64,000 nt of DNA from Archilochus colubris. Its lineage: Eukaryota > Chordata > Aves > Apodiformes > Trochilidae. The DNA is taken from positions 13,715,127 through 13,779,126 of the forward strand of contig CM041092.1 in assembly GCA_023079485.1 (NCBI GenBank), written 5' to 3'. The translations under genes were made by a program, and so were the position numbers. How positions within the stretch are numbered: position 1 is the first letter of the stretch; each line of letters begins with the position of its first letter. Positions 27,961 to 42,844 of this stretch are shown in pieces. The notes beneath the pieces are model-generated. The model was not told the origin of the DNA and did not search any database. It saw only the letters and a program-made list of their open reading frames with translations.

Positions 27961-30726
27961 TCTGATCCTACACAGCATTAAATTGGATGCTGTTAAATGC
28001 TGTAGAGGTCAAATATAAAGAAGCCAGTACAGCATACATGAACCCATAAGCCACAGATTGCTGGAAGCTGGCAAAGTTTTCAGTGATATGCTCTTATTTC
28101 ATCAGCACCATGTTATCAGAGTAAAGAAACTGGAGGAGAGGCACTGTTAATCTGAAGGGAAGTCTGGAGGGAGGTGGTCATCTTGATACTAGGAAACTCA
28201 TGTTCCTCACTGTTTTTTTTAAAAACATCCTTTTCATTGTGGGCATGTCTTTGTACCTTTTGTTCAAAAATATATATATTGTCATAGCTGTGCTAATCTC
28301 AAAATATGTTTGAATCTGTGTATTTTGCTAAATACTAATTCTTTCTGCACTGTCTTTTCCTACGTGGCATGGGGATAGTGAGGGTATGGGTCTGTCTGTG
28401 TGTGGGCAAACAATGGAAGGCACAGCCTGCGGGAAATTCAGGCAGCCTCTCATTTAAAAATAAATGAAATGGGTAGGAAAACAAATATGCAGATGCTGAG
28501 AATTTGGCCACAGTATTGAGAAGCTCTGGGATTTCCCATTCAGTAATTGGCTGAAATGCCAGATTGTGGGAGTAGAAATACCAGCTTCAGTCCTGAAGCA
28601 GAATTGGTTGTTTGCTGTGGTTGGCATCATGTTCAGAGAAGAGATGCAGGAATGTGGGCTCAAGAGATACTGCAGCTCAAGAGTTGCCATGGATATTAGG
28701 AAAATGTGCCAGAAAATCATTAAACCTCAGTCCAGAAACACTGTGGATTTCCATCCCTTCATCATACGGCACAGATGCTCCCTTTGGGCTGAGCAAGCTT
28801 CTCTACTCTTACAGCAGATGGACCCTTTGGAATACAGCAGCAAGGACTGTGGTGTTGTCTGCAGCCTGAAGGCATGGGTTGATTAATCTCATCCACTTCC
28901 TGTATACTGTGAGAAAAATTGTTTTGCAGAGTTAGTCATAGAGAAGAAAATTCCATTTCCAGGAGTTCTTATACTGTGTCTATACAAACAGGTAAGGTCT
29001 GGTGTGGCTTCCCCTACCAGCTCCTCCAGAAGAACTTAGGAGGCATTGCACTCGGAATAGCTTGTGCCAAACAGCTGCTGTAAGGGGAAAGGCTTTTGAG
29101 GCACATCCTTAAATGTGTCGCATCCTTCTGAGATGAATGGTTAACAAACCAAACAAACAAACCATGACATTGCTTACATAAATGCTTTTGAACTCCTCAT
29201 CTCCATTCTCAAGAATGAGGCAAACTGTTAAGGAGCCTGCAGTTTCATATCATTCTGATATGTGATGAAGTACCTCGAAACTATTGACTTTTTGGTAGTA
29301 AAGTTTATCTGGACAGAAACAGGGCCAAGGAAGATGCAGAAGCATGGTGTTATACACCCTTTGTTATATTTTAAGTTTTACACACCATTTATGCTTGTGT
29401 GTATGAGACAAAGTAGCCTTGGGAAAAAGAAGGCCATTTATATGTTGAACCTTTCATTATTCATGAATGAGCTATGAGGGCAGTCAGAGCCTGCTTTCCT
29501 TCAAGCTCAGATTCCCATGAATGCATAGATAAATGTATGCATTGTTCTACCTGTCTACAACTGCTAGGATACTTACGTCTGATTGCTGCAGTTCGTGTTG
29601 ATTTTGTGCTGATGAAGCTTTGACTGAATTGTCCTATTTTTACTTGGCTGGCACCCTGCCCTCACTATAGCAAATACTGACTGTACTTGTCAAGGACAAC
29701 TCTGGGAACTTCAGTTCCTTTAAGTGACCCTGGGGGAGGGAGAAAGGAAATACATTAAAAAAAGAAAAAAAATCATGTTGAACGTTGAATCCACCTTGGC
29801 AGATGGACAGATGGTGCATCTGGCAGGATATACTGGGAATTCCAGAGATCTTCAATGAGGAACCCAAACTTGACCTCAGGTGTTTTCTTATGAATCTTGG
29901 CAGCGTTTCTTCTCTGTAGTATCAGCAGGCAGGCACAAGCACATACTGATATTGCTCTCCTTATTAAAACAAGATTCATCTGCATATTCCAGTTCTCCTA
30001 GCAAATACAAATAGATAAAGCAGCATGTGGTATACATAATAATCACTGTGATGGGATTGGCATTAACAGCTTTTACCTCATTAGGGAGAAGCATACTGAG
30101 TTGATTCATGAGTTTGCTTCCCTGTACTACTCAAGTTAGAGAGAACAAACAGAATCTTCAGTCCTTATAATTTTATTCCTACCCATGTATTATCTGTGAA
30201 AATTCTTCATAACATTGTCTAAACAAATTAGCTCTAAGTGCTCTTTTTTCTTGCTAAATAGAGCTGACCTTTTAAATCGTGTTTCATAGCTACTTCCTTT
30301 GTAGATTCCATTAGATTTTACTATCGGTTTTTACTTCCAAGAAATAATTATAATTTTTTACTTTTTCCTCCTTTCCTTTTAGTACTGAACTTAACATTGC
30401 TTCATCTGTTGTACTGCCAAAATGGGCCTTTGGGAAATTAATTACTATCGCAGGTGAAGGGTGTTAGGATAAATCTGATGAAAGCACAGACTCCTTTTGC
30501 ATTTCCCAAATCTCTAAGATTTAATGTATGCCCTGCAGCAGAAGCCAAACTTTGTATGATATTTTTCTCTTTCCCCAAAGTTGGCCATGCAAACAAGAAA
30601 ATATCCTGGCTAATTATGCCCAGTGAGTTTTAATTTTATTTATTACAGTCCCAGACTGGATTGAAAAAGCAAACACTTAATATTACATTCACACACACAT
30701 AAATACCTGCAGTGCAGAGAAGGAAT

Positions 30727-30768
30727 TTAAAAAAAAAAAAACCACCCCAAAAAAACAGAAAACAAAAT
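30727..30768 (+). repeat. A-rich low-complexity tract
   Basis: A13 followed by CCACCCC and further A runs. It is intronic simple sequence. Confidence 0.8.
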
Positions 30769-33700
30769 CCAGACAATTTGGCATCCATTCTTTTCATACT
30801 GTGGAAGAGGGAAAATAGCTTAAATCCAAACTATTTTGCTTGGCAGGGAGGAAAAGGTGAAAAAGGTATCTTAATGACATAATCCCTTGTAAAGATCAAT
30901 AGACTGGGAGAAAGAGTATGAGAAATAGAGAAATACATGATGCTCTGTGGGAGTGAAGAAAATCTTGGGTACTTCCTACAAGTAAGCACCTACATCACAA
31001 ATCAGACATGCTAACCAATATAGTTAAGCCATTGCAGGTAGGTTATTTTGGAGTGTGAATCTTGGAAAACCCCTCAGTACCACCCAAGCTTTAAGGTGGA
31101 AGGGTGGGATGCAGAAAAACTGAGGAAGATTTAAAAAACCCAAACCCCACAGGCACTCAAAACCTGGCTATCAGCATTAAAATCACCACAGTTCTGAAGA
31201 CCATCCCCATATCTTCTCATATTTATTGTAATATTTCAGCTTAGCCAGATCATGCATGTAGTGGCAGAGCTTTTCTCTCTGGCAGCTTAAGGGCTGACTG
31301 ACAATGAAGTGTAATAAAACTACAGAGAATCTCCTGCTCTTGGGTTGGTATGTGAGCTTTGCACTGTGAGAGGAGCTTTGTCTGTCGAAATACTGTCTGA
31401 GAAAAACAGAGAGACGTTCTTCAGATTCATCTGCTGCACTCAAATCACCTCATCTGAACTGGAGACAGATCATATTTTTATTTAGTTTTGTTCTTTTCCA
31501 TATATGTTTGCTCATGAAAATGGTGCTGAATTCAAATTTCATGTACCTGATGCCATTACATTGTAACTGACAGCCATGATGATCTGGCCCTTAAAAAAAG
31601 CTGTTCAGGAAATGCTGTGAAAGGTAGCTACAGAACTGGTTTGAGCAGGGTGAACTCATTCCTATGACTGCAATGAATTGTATGTGTGGAAAGATGCTGG
31701 AGTTGGAGATAGCCTTTTGTCTTTGATACAGAGTGGAAGCACTTCCCACTAGTGTTGGAGAAGAAGGTTGCCCTGAATGAGACCCCTGTGGAGGAAGAAG
31801 GCAGGTTGAAGATTGGTAAAGGGCTAAGTAAGTGATTTTTGGAGTCTGACTTCAGTGTGGAACGAGTTTCTGGGGGTACCTGAATCATGTTCACCCCCAC
31901 TGCTATTCCTTTAGATTCAAAATTCAGGGCATGTGCAACCTCATGGTAACTTAAATGCAAACTGTGAGGATGCATCTAGGATATATTATCCTGTCCTTGT
32001 TTGTTTGATTTTTGCAGATAGATTTTCTTCTTTTTCTTTGTGAAATGATTAATTCTAAATGGAACAGCTGTCTGTACAGGGTGGTTTATTTGTTTCCCTT
32101 TTTTCATTTTAAAATTTATTTATATAAAATCCTTTTGGTTGATTCTAAGCCAATCTGTCAGCCCATTTACTTCTGTTAAAAATGTAGGTATTCTTACAAC
32201 AAAGCAATCAGGTATTAAATGGCTTTTGTATAAGGCATAGATACCAGGCACTTTTTCTTTCATGCACAGAGATCCCCCACACAGCCTTCTCTAACAGTTT
32301 TGTCCCAGCCACATGCCTGAGGGCTGTTGGAATAAATGGTCAGATCTAAATGTGCACATCTCAGTGCACATCTCACTTGTGTGCAGTCTGAGAGCTAAGG
32401 TGGCCACCAGTAGAAAGAATAATATATTTTAGAACTTTGATCATCAAGTTTTGCAAATCTCGGAAAGAAGGAAAACTAGCTTTGTCACAAATTACTAAAA
32501 TGACAAAAAAATGCCTTTGGTTTTCCCTTTTAGATTTTTTTTTTTTTACATCTGTTCACTGTGATAGAGTAAGTAATTTCCATAACAGAAAAGAAAAACT
32601 GTCTTTGTTCACATCACTGTGATCTGTTTTTACTCCATTACTTCTCATAATAAATTTAGAGAAGAAAAAGGAAAACTGAAATATGCCACAGCAACCTCTG
32701 AAAAAATTGTTGTTCAGTTTTCTAAAAGTACAAGAGGAGAAAGAAACTGGGAGGTATGGTGATGAAGAGGGAATGTGTGCTGCAGAAAAACAAAGATCTG
32801 AAGAGTCCTAACTCTTTTGCAGCCTGTCTTAATATTGCTTTACTCACTCTGCGTTCCTCCCTCTCATTTTGTTACTTCTTTTTTCCCTTTAGTTAAGGAG
32901 ACCTAGCTCACTGTTTTAGCAAAAATGGACATCCAGGGAACAGTATGAGTGGGATCTGGTCCTGTGATAGTTTCTTTTCTAGTGATCTCTGATCTTCATT
33001 TATTTTCCCTTGGTAAATCCCTGAAGCTGTTACACATTACCTGTGTAGTAACATTGGTGGATTTCTCTTAAAAATGCTTGCCTGGTCCCCTCTTGAACCC
33101 ATTCTATCCAAAATAAGCTTTCGCAGGGAATTTTATGGATTTACAGCTCATCTAAGCAGGAAGAAAATCCGTGCTGTTGCTATTGGCCTCTATCTGTTTG
33201 GTTTAGTGTAAAGCCAGCATTTTACTGAAGCAGAGTACAGGCTGTTACAGGAACACTATGAGTTTCATCATGCATTTACATCTGCTGTATGACATCCCTG
33301 TTCATGTTAGGTTTTGCTAGTTATACATGGTATAGCCACAGACCATAAACATGAAAACATGCTTGAAATAAAAGGAATTTGAGATAATATTGAGGCAAAT
33401 GCTTTTTTGCTACAAAAACCTATCTCATGTGTTTACTTGTTATGGCATTATTGAGTTTTTACGGACTTCCTGGCTGCCTCAAAATTATGGATATTGACAG
33501 CATTAAAATTGAGAGTGTGTGCTCCTTTTTTGTTTCTCTTTGGTAGTCTTTGTTTTCCCTCTTTATTTAGGAAGAATACAGTGGTGCAGACAGGATGTGT
33601 TGTGCTGACTATTACAAAATCTGAGAGGTGCTTATTGAAAGTACAGGGTATATTTCCAGCCAAGTGTAATATAAAATGTGTAGAACTCCTTCAGCCTTCT

Positions 33701-36546
33701 CACTAAAGTAATTTTGTCATTGTTATTTCTTCATCATTCCTATCAAAGGAACAAATTTTGCCCTCTAATCTCTTTGCAATTTGTCTTTTGAATTCAGAGG
33801 AAGCATACATACAGTTTTGGAAGGGAATGTTTCATTTAAGGACAGTGGATGCTTTTGTGCAGGCTCTTCATATTGCTTACTTAGATGGCTAAGGTGTCTG
33901 TTTTCCAGCTTGGCTGAAGGAGGGAAAAATTTATTTGCTTCATTTATTTTTTTGTAAGGTTCATTCACCATGATATATTCTATGAATTAATCTGGATTCT
34001 GGAAGATAAGAGTCCCAGATCTGGCACAAACTGTCTTAAGCAAATCATTATATTTCAAAGCTTCTCATTTATGAGGCTCACAAAAACTGAGTTGATCTGT
34101 TCGTTCTTTTTAGTTCTAAATAGGTCAGAGGTTGCCTGCTGCAAGTTTTGTCTATAAAAATATCTGTGATACCACTTTATGTTTTGATAAAATTGCTTGG
34201 TACTACTAGTATGAAAATATGAATTTACAGTTTAAATTTCATGTATTTAAATTCTTCAACATGAGTATCCAGGACAGTAAGCAAATGGAACAAACTACAA
34301 CTTATCAATGCCTTGATCATTTTTAATCATAACTATTTCTCAGTTTTTAGTTCTCTGACAATTAGGATAAATTTTGTGCATAATGAAGACACAACTGTTC
34401 AGTTAGAATGGGATTATGGTAATTATTAGAGTTGCAGAGAAATCTGTTTCATAAGCTCTGGAAGGGGGTTAGTTGTCTGACCAAAAAACAAGATCAGTGC
34501 AGTTTGTGCTAATTAAAGCAAATAGACTAAGGAATAAAAAAGGCTTAACTCTGAATTAATGAATATAATTAAAAGCTTGCATGGCTAGTTTGTCTGGCAT
34601 TTTGTGTGGTGTTGGGGAAAGAAAAAGTGACTGAATTTGTTTGACAACTAGAAATGAGAACAGGCCTTCAACTTTGAGAAGTTTTAAAGCTTTTACATCA
34701 ATAAATATGGCTAAGCCTCTAACATGAGCTTTTAGCAAACTATAGATGAGTAGTAATTACCTCTACTGCACTGGGTTTATTAATAAATGGTAGCTTAACA
34801 TAGGCAAAAAACATATTTATCCATTATAGTGATGATGTAACTTAGTAACACAGCACTGTTCATTTTACCCTCCGAAGACCTTTATTAACATCAGGTGATT
34901 TCCCACCAAACATTTAAAGACAAAATATCATTGTTCTTCAGACCTCCTGCCTTGTATGGACGGGAAAAAACAACAGTTTTGCCAACCCCTTAGTTTCTTT
35001 TCTGTTTCAGAAATAAGGTGTTCTCCATAGCACATGAAGCAGCTCCCTAATGAGCTAGAAAACCAGGCATGCCTTTCTCATTCTCTTACCTCATTTTACA
35101 TTTGAGCCCAATGATTAATAAAAGCCATAAAAATTATTTTTATAAGACCAATATATCTTATAATTATGTTAACAGGTGTTACAGATAGTTATAAATAACA
35201 TGCTTTCTTCTGAATTCCTTATGCCTCTAATATTTGAATAATAAATAATATAATTGAGTAGCATTAATAAATGATTTAATAGTTCATATTAACATTTTTT
35301 TTAATGATCTTTATAATTTTATGTTCAATGGTATAAAGATCAAGTAAACCTGAGTTCTAGAACAAATCTCAGACTCAGACTGACACAGATGAGTGTGTAT
35401 ATGTATGATGTGCTTGCATACAGCACCTTCAGCATGTTGAGGGTGAGAGGTTGGTCTGACAGACCTCTGTACACACCAACAGGCTTCTTTGGGATGTCAG
35501 TGTCTGGCAGCTCTAAACAGCCCTTGGACTTAAGTAAAATGTTTAATTCTTGGCTGATGGGGCTTGGGAATTACTGCTTACAAACACAAAATGTGTTTTA
35601 ATTATAAGTCTTCTAGAAGAAACAAACTGAAAGCCACAGTTAAAGGCAACAGGCAAAAGTATTTCCTAGGGATCATATCTTCAGCTAGTACAAACCTACA
35701 TGGCCCTAGTGACTTCACCACCATCACAACTGAAAAATCTGGGCCATGAAAAGGATTTTGAAGCTCAATTTACAGCAAAGAAAACTCACATTGCAATTGA
35801 ATCACTGTAAACAAGTTACTAATTTTTTGAAAGACAAACGTACAATGTAAAAGAGATTATTTCATGTACAGTAAAGGGGAAAAAAAGAAAAGCCAAACAG
35901 TGGAACAGTTTCTGTTTCCATTTGGGCTGGTGTAACTCCATTGTGCTGTCTGCGTTTACACAGCTGTAGTTCAGATCAGCATTTGCTTCTTGTCCTGGAG
36001 ATTGAATTTATCTCCTACAGCTTTTATTTCTGTTCACTTCCCAAGCTGCATGCTGTTGTGCTTCTTTCTTTCAATAATTTGCTTCACAATTAGACTTTAG
36101 AGGCACACCAACTAAAATGAGGGAAAAAAGAGAGAGTGCAAAACTCATAATTGAAGCATATTTTCATGCTGTTTGTGTTACCACAAATGTAACTCAGCCT
36201 AATTTTGATAATGATGCCTGTTTAATCAGAGAATGGGGGATTCTTCTTTGAAACAAGATTTCACCTGTTACTTGTACTTCTCTGTGCTCAGAAGGCTTGT
36301 GATACTTTAATTGCTAACAAGTGGAGGACAAATGAAATGTTTTTATTGAGAATGATTTTTTACCTGCTTGCTGGATACACTAAATGTTGTTGTCTTCGGT
36401 ACTTGTATTTGGAGTGAATCAAAGATCAGAAGAATAATTAATTAGCTCAATTATTATACGGTGATTCAGCACTAGGAAACTCTTGCCTGAATGAGGACTT
36501 GAAACAATTTTATGATTACATTTTCCAGCACATTATTTTTATATAA

Positions 36547-36702
<156 letters not shown>

Positions 36703-39700
36703 TAAGCCCACACATAGAGTATTTTCTACTACAGATGGTATGTCAAGGTGCACATAAACCAGAGAAAAGCTTTGTGAAAGGTCATATCATATTATCGGAT
36801 AGAGGGTGTCCTGACATGGTTTGAATAGGTCAAGACCTGGGCTGGGAGTGCACAGGAATCCATTTTCGAATATGCATGTTTCTTAGCAAAACTAGATTTT
36901 AACTAATTTTCCACATTGATTTCTCATATTATGCATTGATTTGTAGAATAGTAAATTAATTTATGTACACATTGTAGACACATTGGTAACTAGAAAGTTG
37001 AATTTAGCTGGATTGACCTGGGTGATTTTAATCTGTTTGGGGCTGTACATTAATTTTGGCACCTTGGCCTTGTTATTAGATTATCTGAAAGTTTGTGTTG
37101 CAAGAATCCAGTTTTCAACAGTTTATAGTTTAGGAATTTTGCTGAACTACTATTTGGGCTGCTGCTATTAGCAAGGATATCTGAAACAGTGACTGTACAT
37201 GAAGCATTCAGCTACTAAATACACAGCAAAAGGAGTATTAAGATGTTTTATTTTTTAAAGACTCTCAAAAAGTATAGGTACAGCATGCTGAGAATTCTAA
37301 TAAAAAGAGAGAGACAAAGGGGAAGCCAAAGTAAAGCCTTTTCATACAGCTGACTAAAATGGAAAACAGAAAATGAAGGTAAACTTCCTGCTTTGTCACT
37401 GGAAATAAAGAGAAAACAAGAGTGAATAAGAATAACAGTTCCAGGAATACAGCTTTAACCACTCTGGGTGTTTGATGAGCACTTGGACCACAGATCGGAT
37501 GAGCGTGGTGAGAGATGCACTTTTTAATCTGTTAAGCTTAAAAGCAGACAAGAAGAAAAGTTACTTAGTGGTTTCAAGCTGAGAATATTGGCAGCTGTAC
37601 TGTAACTCTGGAGACTTTAATGTTTGCTAATTAATGGTAAAATCATTTGTGGCATGGGGGCTGCAGCTGATGGGAAGCTATTCATAGATTCATCACCTGA
37701 ATTCTGCATGGTAAGCACAAAGGAAGCTAAAGGTTTGGTGTTGAAATCATGCTAAGGCAGATGAGCAGTGGGAAGAAAAATGTTGACTTCATAGGCCTGT
37801 AAAGGTTTCCTTTTTGCCCAATGTTTTTGTTGTTTCAAAAGGCATCACCCCTCTTCAAAGCCTCAAAACCCACCCCAGAGTAGATGCAATGATTGAGGCC
37901 AAAGCAGGGTATTTACACCAGCTGATGGCTGGTACAAAACTAGATGGCCAGATTGGTTGGTGAGAAGGGGGAGACTCCTTGGGGAAGGAAGAGGCCTATT
38001 GCCATTGACCATCAAAGGCAAACACAAATGCTAATCTCAGGGCTGCATCTGTACTGTCATATCAGCTTGAGACCTGAGGCTCACTCTATGCCAGCTCAGT
38101 GTGGCTTGTGTCCAAAGGAGACCATCTCATTACTGCAGAGGATCTGTTCATGATTAGTTTTCCCCATAGACATTGGTGTGAAGTATCTATGAAGCTCTAA
38201 AAGGTACATATACGTGTAGCTGCAGTTGTTTAAGGTTCACTAGGGTATAAACTACTGTGAAAAGAAGTTTCTCAGAAATATCTTGTGTTAAGACTTCCCA
38301 GCAGATCAAGCTGTGCACATGTGATGTACAGCTTTTCAGCTGCTCAGCTTATTCACAACCATATTATCAACAGCTAATTAGATTGTAGCTAGATTGTAGA
38401 GGCAGCTGCCCTGTAAGCCAAGCGATTCTAATAAAGAGTGTTATTCTGTAGAAATGCATTTGTGTGCTTGCAGGATGTGATGAAACCATTTCTAAGCCTG
38501 TGGGGAAATGCAGATTGTTGAGAAGAAACTTGCAGAACAAGAGACATTATTGCTTTCAGCTGATAATGGTTGATGTTGGATAGTACCATGTACCAGGTGA
38601 ATGAGAGCTGCAGATCTGATCACAGTATAACTCCAGAATATCCTCAATATGCAGCAACAATTCCAATCATGTAATTCAGTGCAGTTCCAACAAAATAAAA
38701 CATCTAATTTCTTAAGGTTTGAAACATGATCACAAAAGATTTTGATTTTTACTAGAGCACTGTGGCTGATGGCCCTGAAATTGAACTTGTACCATTTTGG
38801 GAAGGCTATTTTTGTTAATAAACTGCCCTTCAGACCCAAGCCCATGCAGCAGCTGTGTAAAGATTTAACTGGTAATCTGCTGCAAGTGAAACACAGTGAT
38901 GGGTCTCACTGTCAGATGGATTTCTTCTCTCTCTGAGTTGCATCAGTGTGGTTTTTGCCTTTTATGGTGTAGTGTTTGTAAGAAGTGGGTGCCATTGGTT
39001 GAATGATGTAGAAGATACAATCCTTGTTATGTTTTTGGGAAGAATTGCATGACAGGCATCTGTGAACCAGAATTAATTGACTTTACCAGCTCAGGCTAGG
39101 AGACCTTACCATTTTAAGAACCAAGATTGGGATATACCTTGTCCCTAACTTATTCTGTCATAATCTTTAAAACGTTGAAATACATTTTCTGTTTGACACA
39201 TGAGCAAGCTTCCATATATTCATGGACCACACTGGATCCTGCTGTGAGGACCAGCTAGCAATACAGATTATTCCTGCTCCAGAGAGTTAGTAGTTAAGTT
39301 CTGATGGGGAAAAAACATGCAAGTGCAGGTGATGGAGTGCTAGAAGGTCGTCACCAGCATCATAGGTGGTAGTTTAAGTCTTCCAGGTACATAATTATTT
39401 CTAGGCTTTCTTGTATGCAAAAAGTCATAAGCAGAGATTAAAAAGAGGAAGAAATTGAGTGCTCACAGGCATGACAGAGTGCCATGCGAAGAAAGCTATA
39501 ATGTGCTTGTTAGAAAAATATAAGGCTATGGCCAGAGGAGTTTGACATTTTTGACAGAGCAAATACCAGAGTCATGTCAGATAGGCAGGCAGGAAATATG
39601 CTATGAAAATAAAAAATAAATAGTTTGCATTTGGTGCATCAGAGGGGAAGTAGACAGTGGCAGGCTGGAACAGCAAGATGATGGCACAGCTGGGACAGTG

Positions 39701-40371
39701 TTTGCATGACCACATCAGATGTGTGAGACAAGATTGTGTGTGCCATGACTGAAATGTATATAGTTGAAATTAAAAATGTGGGTGAAGCAGAAACACGCAT
39801 CTCGAGATACATATAAAGAGCTAACTTGGTCTACATGTGGCCTTAACAGGATCTTCATAGAGGTAGTCAGTTTTCTGCAGTCCTCAGGTAGCTTCCTGCT
39901 CATTCAAAATCTCCTCTGATCCTTGGAAGCTCCTAAACGCCCACGGGAGGTATGGCAGTGTACCTGGTCCAGATGAAGATCTGCCTCTAAAAAGTGTATA
40001 GGGCTTTGTCCCACTTCTGGCAGACAAATTTTATCCTGAAGTCTCATCTAGTCCTGTTTATGTTCTCTCTGAGCTTAGCTGCAAATATGATCAAAAAAGT
40101 GCTAAAACCCATTGGTGTCTTCTAGGTTTTAGTAAATTATGGGGGGAGTCTGAATGTTTTCCAACCAGGTTGTTTCTTTCTTCCAAAGATTATGCCCAAT
40201 TCATAAGTTCAATTCTCAGTTTAGTCACTGATAATTCTCCTTCACAAGCTGCCATCTTTGGAATATTATGAAAACCTTCCAAGTCTTTTCCTGTTTTTTC
40301 AGAGGTTTATTTGTTGTGATTGGGTTTTACTTCCAGTGGGGAAAGAGATGTGGGTTTACCTCTCATCATTC

Positions 40372-41172
40372 CAGCTTCCAGAACAAGTCCAGCTTCCAGA
40401 ACAAGTGCAGAACAAGTCCTGCACTTTGGCCACAACAACCCCTTGCAGCACTACAAGCTGGGGACAGAGTGGTTGGAGAGCAGCCAGACAAAGAGGGACC
40501 TTGGAGTTTGGATTGACAGGAAGCTGAACATGAGCCAGCAGTGTGCCCAGGTGGCCAAGAAGGCCAATGGCATCCTGGCCTGTATCAGGAACAGCGTGGC
40601 CAGCAGGTCCAAGGAAGTGATTCTTCCCCTGTACTCAGCGCTGGTGAGGCCACACCTCGAGTCCTGTGTCCAGTTCTGGGCCCCTCAGTTCAGGAAGGAT
40701 ATCGAGGTCCTGGAGTGGGTCCAAAGGAGGGCAACCAGGCTGGTCAAAGGACTCGAGCACAGATCCTATGAGGAGAGGCTGAGGGAGCTGGGGCTGTTCA
40801 GTCTGGAGAAGAGGAGGCTCAGAGGAGACCTCATCACTCTCTCCAACTCCCTAAAAGGAGGTTGTAGCCAGGGGGGGGTTGGTTTCTTTTCCCAGGCAAC
40901 TCTCAGCAAGACAAGAGGGCAGGGTCTTAAGCTGTGTCGGGGGAGGTTTAGGTTGGACATGAGAAAGAATTTCTTTACGGAGAGGGTGATCAGACATTGG
41001 AATGGACTGACCAGGGAAGTAGTGGATTCTCCATCCCTGGAGATATTTAAAAAGAGACTGGATGTGGCACTCAGTGCCGTGGTCTAATAACTGCAGCAGT
41101 AGTGGACCAAGAGTTGGACTCTGATCTCTGAGGTCCCTTCCAACCCAGCCAATTCTATGATTCTATGAATTC
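40372..41172 (+). mobile_element. Young CR1 retrotransposon, 5'-truncated, with open C-terminal ORF2 frame
   Basis: From about 40408 the plus strand encodes the end of the CR1 ORF2 reverse transcriptase: [72 protein letters not shown] and [17 protein letters not shown]. The frame stays open until the stop at 41088, followed by a short 3' UTR and two ATTCTATG octamers ending at 41172. The apparent 255-codon frame from 40320 begins in host DNA. The catalytic part and ORF1 are missing, so it cannot move by itself. The 5' junction has an 18-bp unit twice plus a partial copy. It is the least decayed repeat in the window. Confidence 0.95.
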
Positions 41173-41960
41173 ACACCTTGGTGCTGGCTAGTCACAGCAC
41201 TGATGGGCATTTGTGTTTTCATCATTATTCTGTCTGTAGCTGTGAAACTACAAAGCATGTGCTAGTGCCTCACTGTCACAAATGCATCAGGACATGCAAT
41301 TTGATAGCAAATGTCAAAATTGTGCTGACTGTCCCTGGGCAGCCATTTCACTGCTCATAGTTTTGTGAAGCAAGGAGTTATGGAATAACCAAATGGTAGG
41401 AAAATTACATTTGCTTCTGTATGAGTTTTGTTGTGCTTTAGTTTCTCCACCTCTGTTGAGAATAAGATCCAATTTATGGGTATGTTAGAAAGTGTGTGAT
41501 CTTTATCGTCTACTGATACAGTATGGATTCTTTCCTTTGAAACTACTGTTGCTTGAGGATACAATCTAATTTTGAGTCTGTGGAATGGATGGCTTTGCTT
41601 TTTGGTTTATCTTTTCAATGTGCTTCACACAGCTTGTATTTAAATAGGCTGGAAGATTACCTCAGCTGAAGCCTTTTTAACAATAGATACTTTCCTAATT
41701 TCTGCAGTGGGGTGGGTAGCCTACTAATCCATCAGGTACTCTGATATAATCCAGATAGATAGGAGAGGATCCTTTGTGTAATCACGTGTGTGAACTGTGG
41801 TAGAACAGATAAAAATGTAATCTTTGTTTTCTGTTTTCCTATTTTAGATAGAAACACTGATGTTAGTACATGGCTTAGGGAAAAGGCCTGACTGGGATTC
41901 AGCTCATCTATTTTTTGCTGCCTGATACTGTGACATCTAATCTAAGATAGTTGTTTGTTC

Positions 41961-42000
41961 CCTCTCTCTCTATATATATATATATAAAAATATATGTATA
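41961..42000 (+). repeat. (CT)n(TA)n compound microsatellite
   Basis: About four CT units run into about eight TA units and then an imperfect TATATGTATA end. It is likely to be length-polymorphic. Confidence 0.88.
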
Positions 42001-42844
42001 ACAGCATGAGATAATTCTTGACAAATGTCACTGTAAGATAAGGTGTTCTTGGTTAGTTCATGGACCACCTGTGAAACACTCGGGTGTCTGTTGTCTTTAG
42101 AAAGAGGCTGTCTTAGCTTGGACGTACAGTAGGTAACTGAAGCTGGATCAGAATTATAGGTATATATGTATATGGAGAGAGATGCAAAGTCTTTTTAATT
42201 GAAAGGTCGTAGTTTAAAAGTGCATATTCCTCGCTCTCCCATTATTAATTCTCCTTGTAATTATCATGTGACAGTGAAAGCAGTAGACCAGTGTAAAATG
42301 GCCCTGAAATACAGAATATTATAACTTTATTGCAAGGTAATGATTAGTAATCTTCTCTTTCTATGAGTTATGTTAGTCCCTTAGAAAGTATCACCTTTCC
42401 CTTCTGTATTTCTGTTATTTTTATATATGAGAGTTTTCAGATGGCCTTTAGTCTTGGGTTTATTTTTTCATACCGAGGAGTGCTGAACATTGGTATAAAA
42501 GATTATAAGAAATATAAAATAATGACTTTATTTATCATGTTCTGGGGATGTCAACATGTCCCAAAGCTTTGCAAGGTGATAATTAACAGAATGTAATTTA
42601 ATTCTAGTTATTTGCTTTGGTGTGTGATCTATCTTGCACATACAGGCATGTGTTTTATTGGCCTCGATAATTGCTGGATCCATCCAATAATGGAAATGTC
42701 ACATAGTCATTGATATGACAAACTTAACATAACTTCAGGCTTTGAAAATGTATTTTTTAGTATTAATGTGCTTACTGCATATATAATTTTTGATCTGAAA
42801 AACTTAATATAGCTTTAGCCAGATTGCTGGCAGTACTGGAGCCA

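Noticed and set aside
28566..28886. A 106-codon plus-strand frame with several cysteines.
   Set aside because: I recognise no family; an overlapping frame in another phase is equally open, which argues for chance. A protein search would settle it.
40320..41087. A 255-codon frame as a host gene.
   Set aside because: It is the CR1 ORF2 C-terminus fused by chance to upstream host sequence and ends in a CR1 3' UTR.
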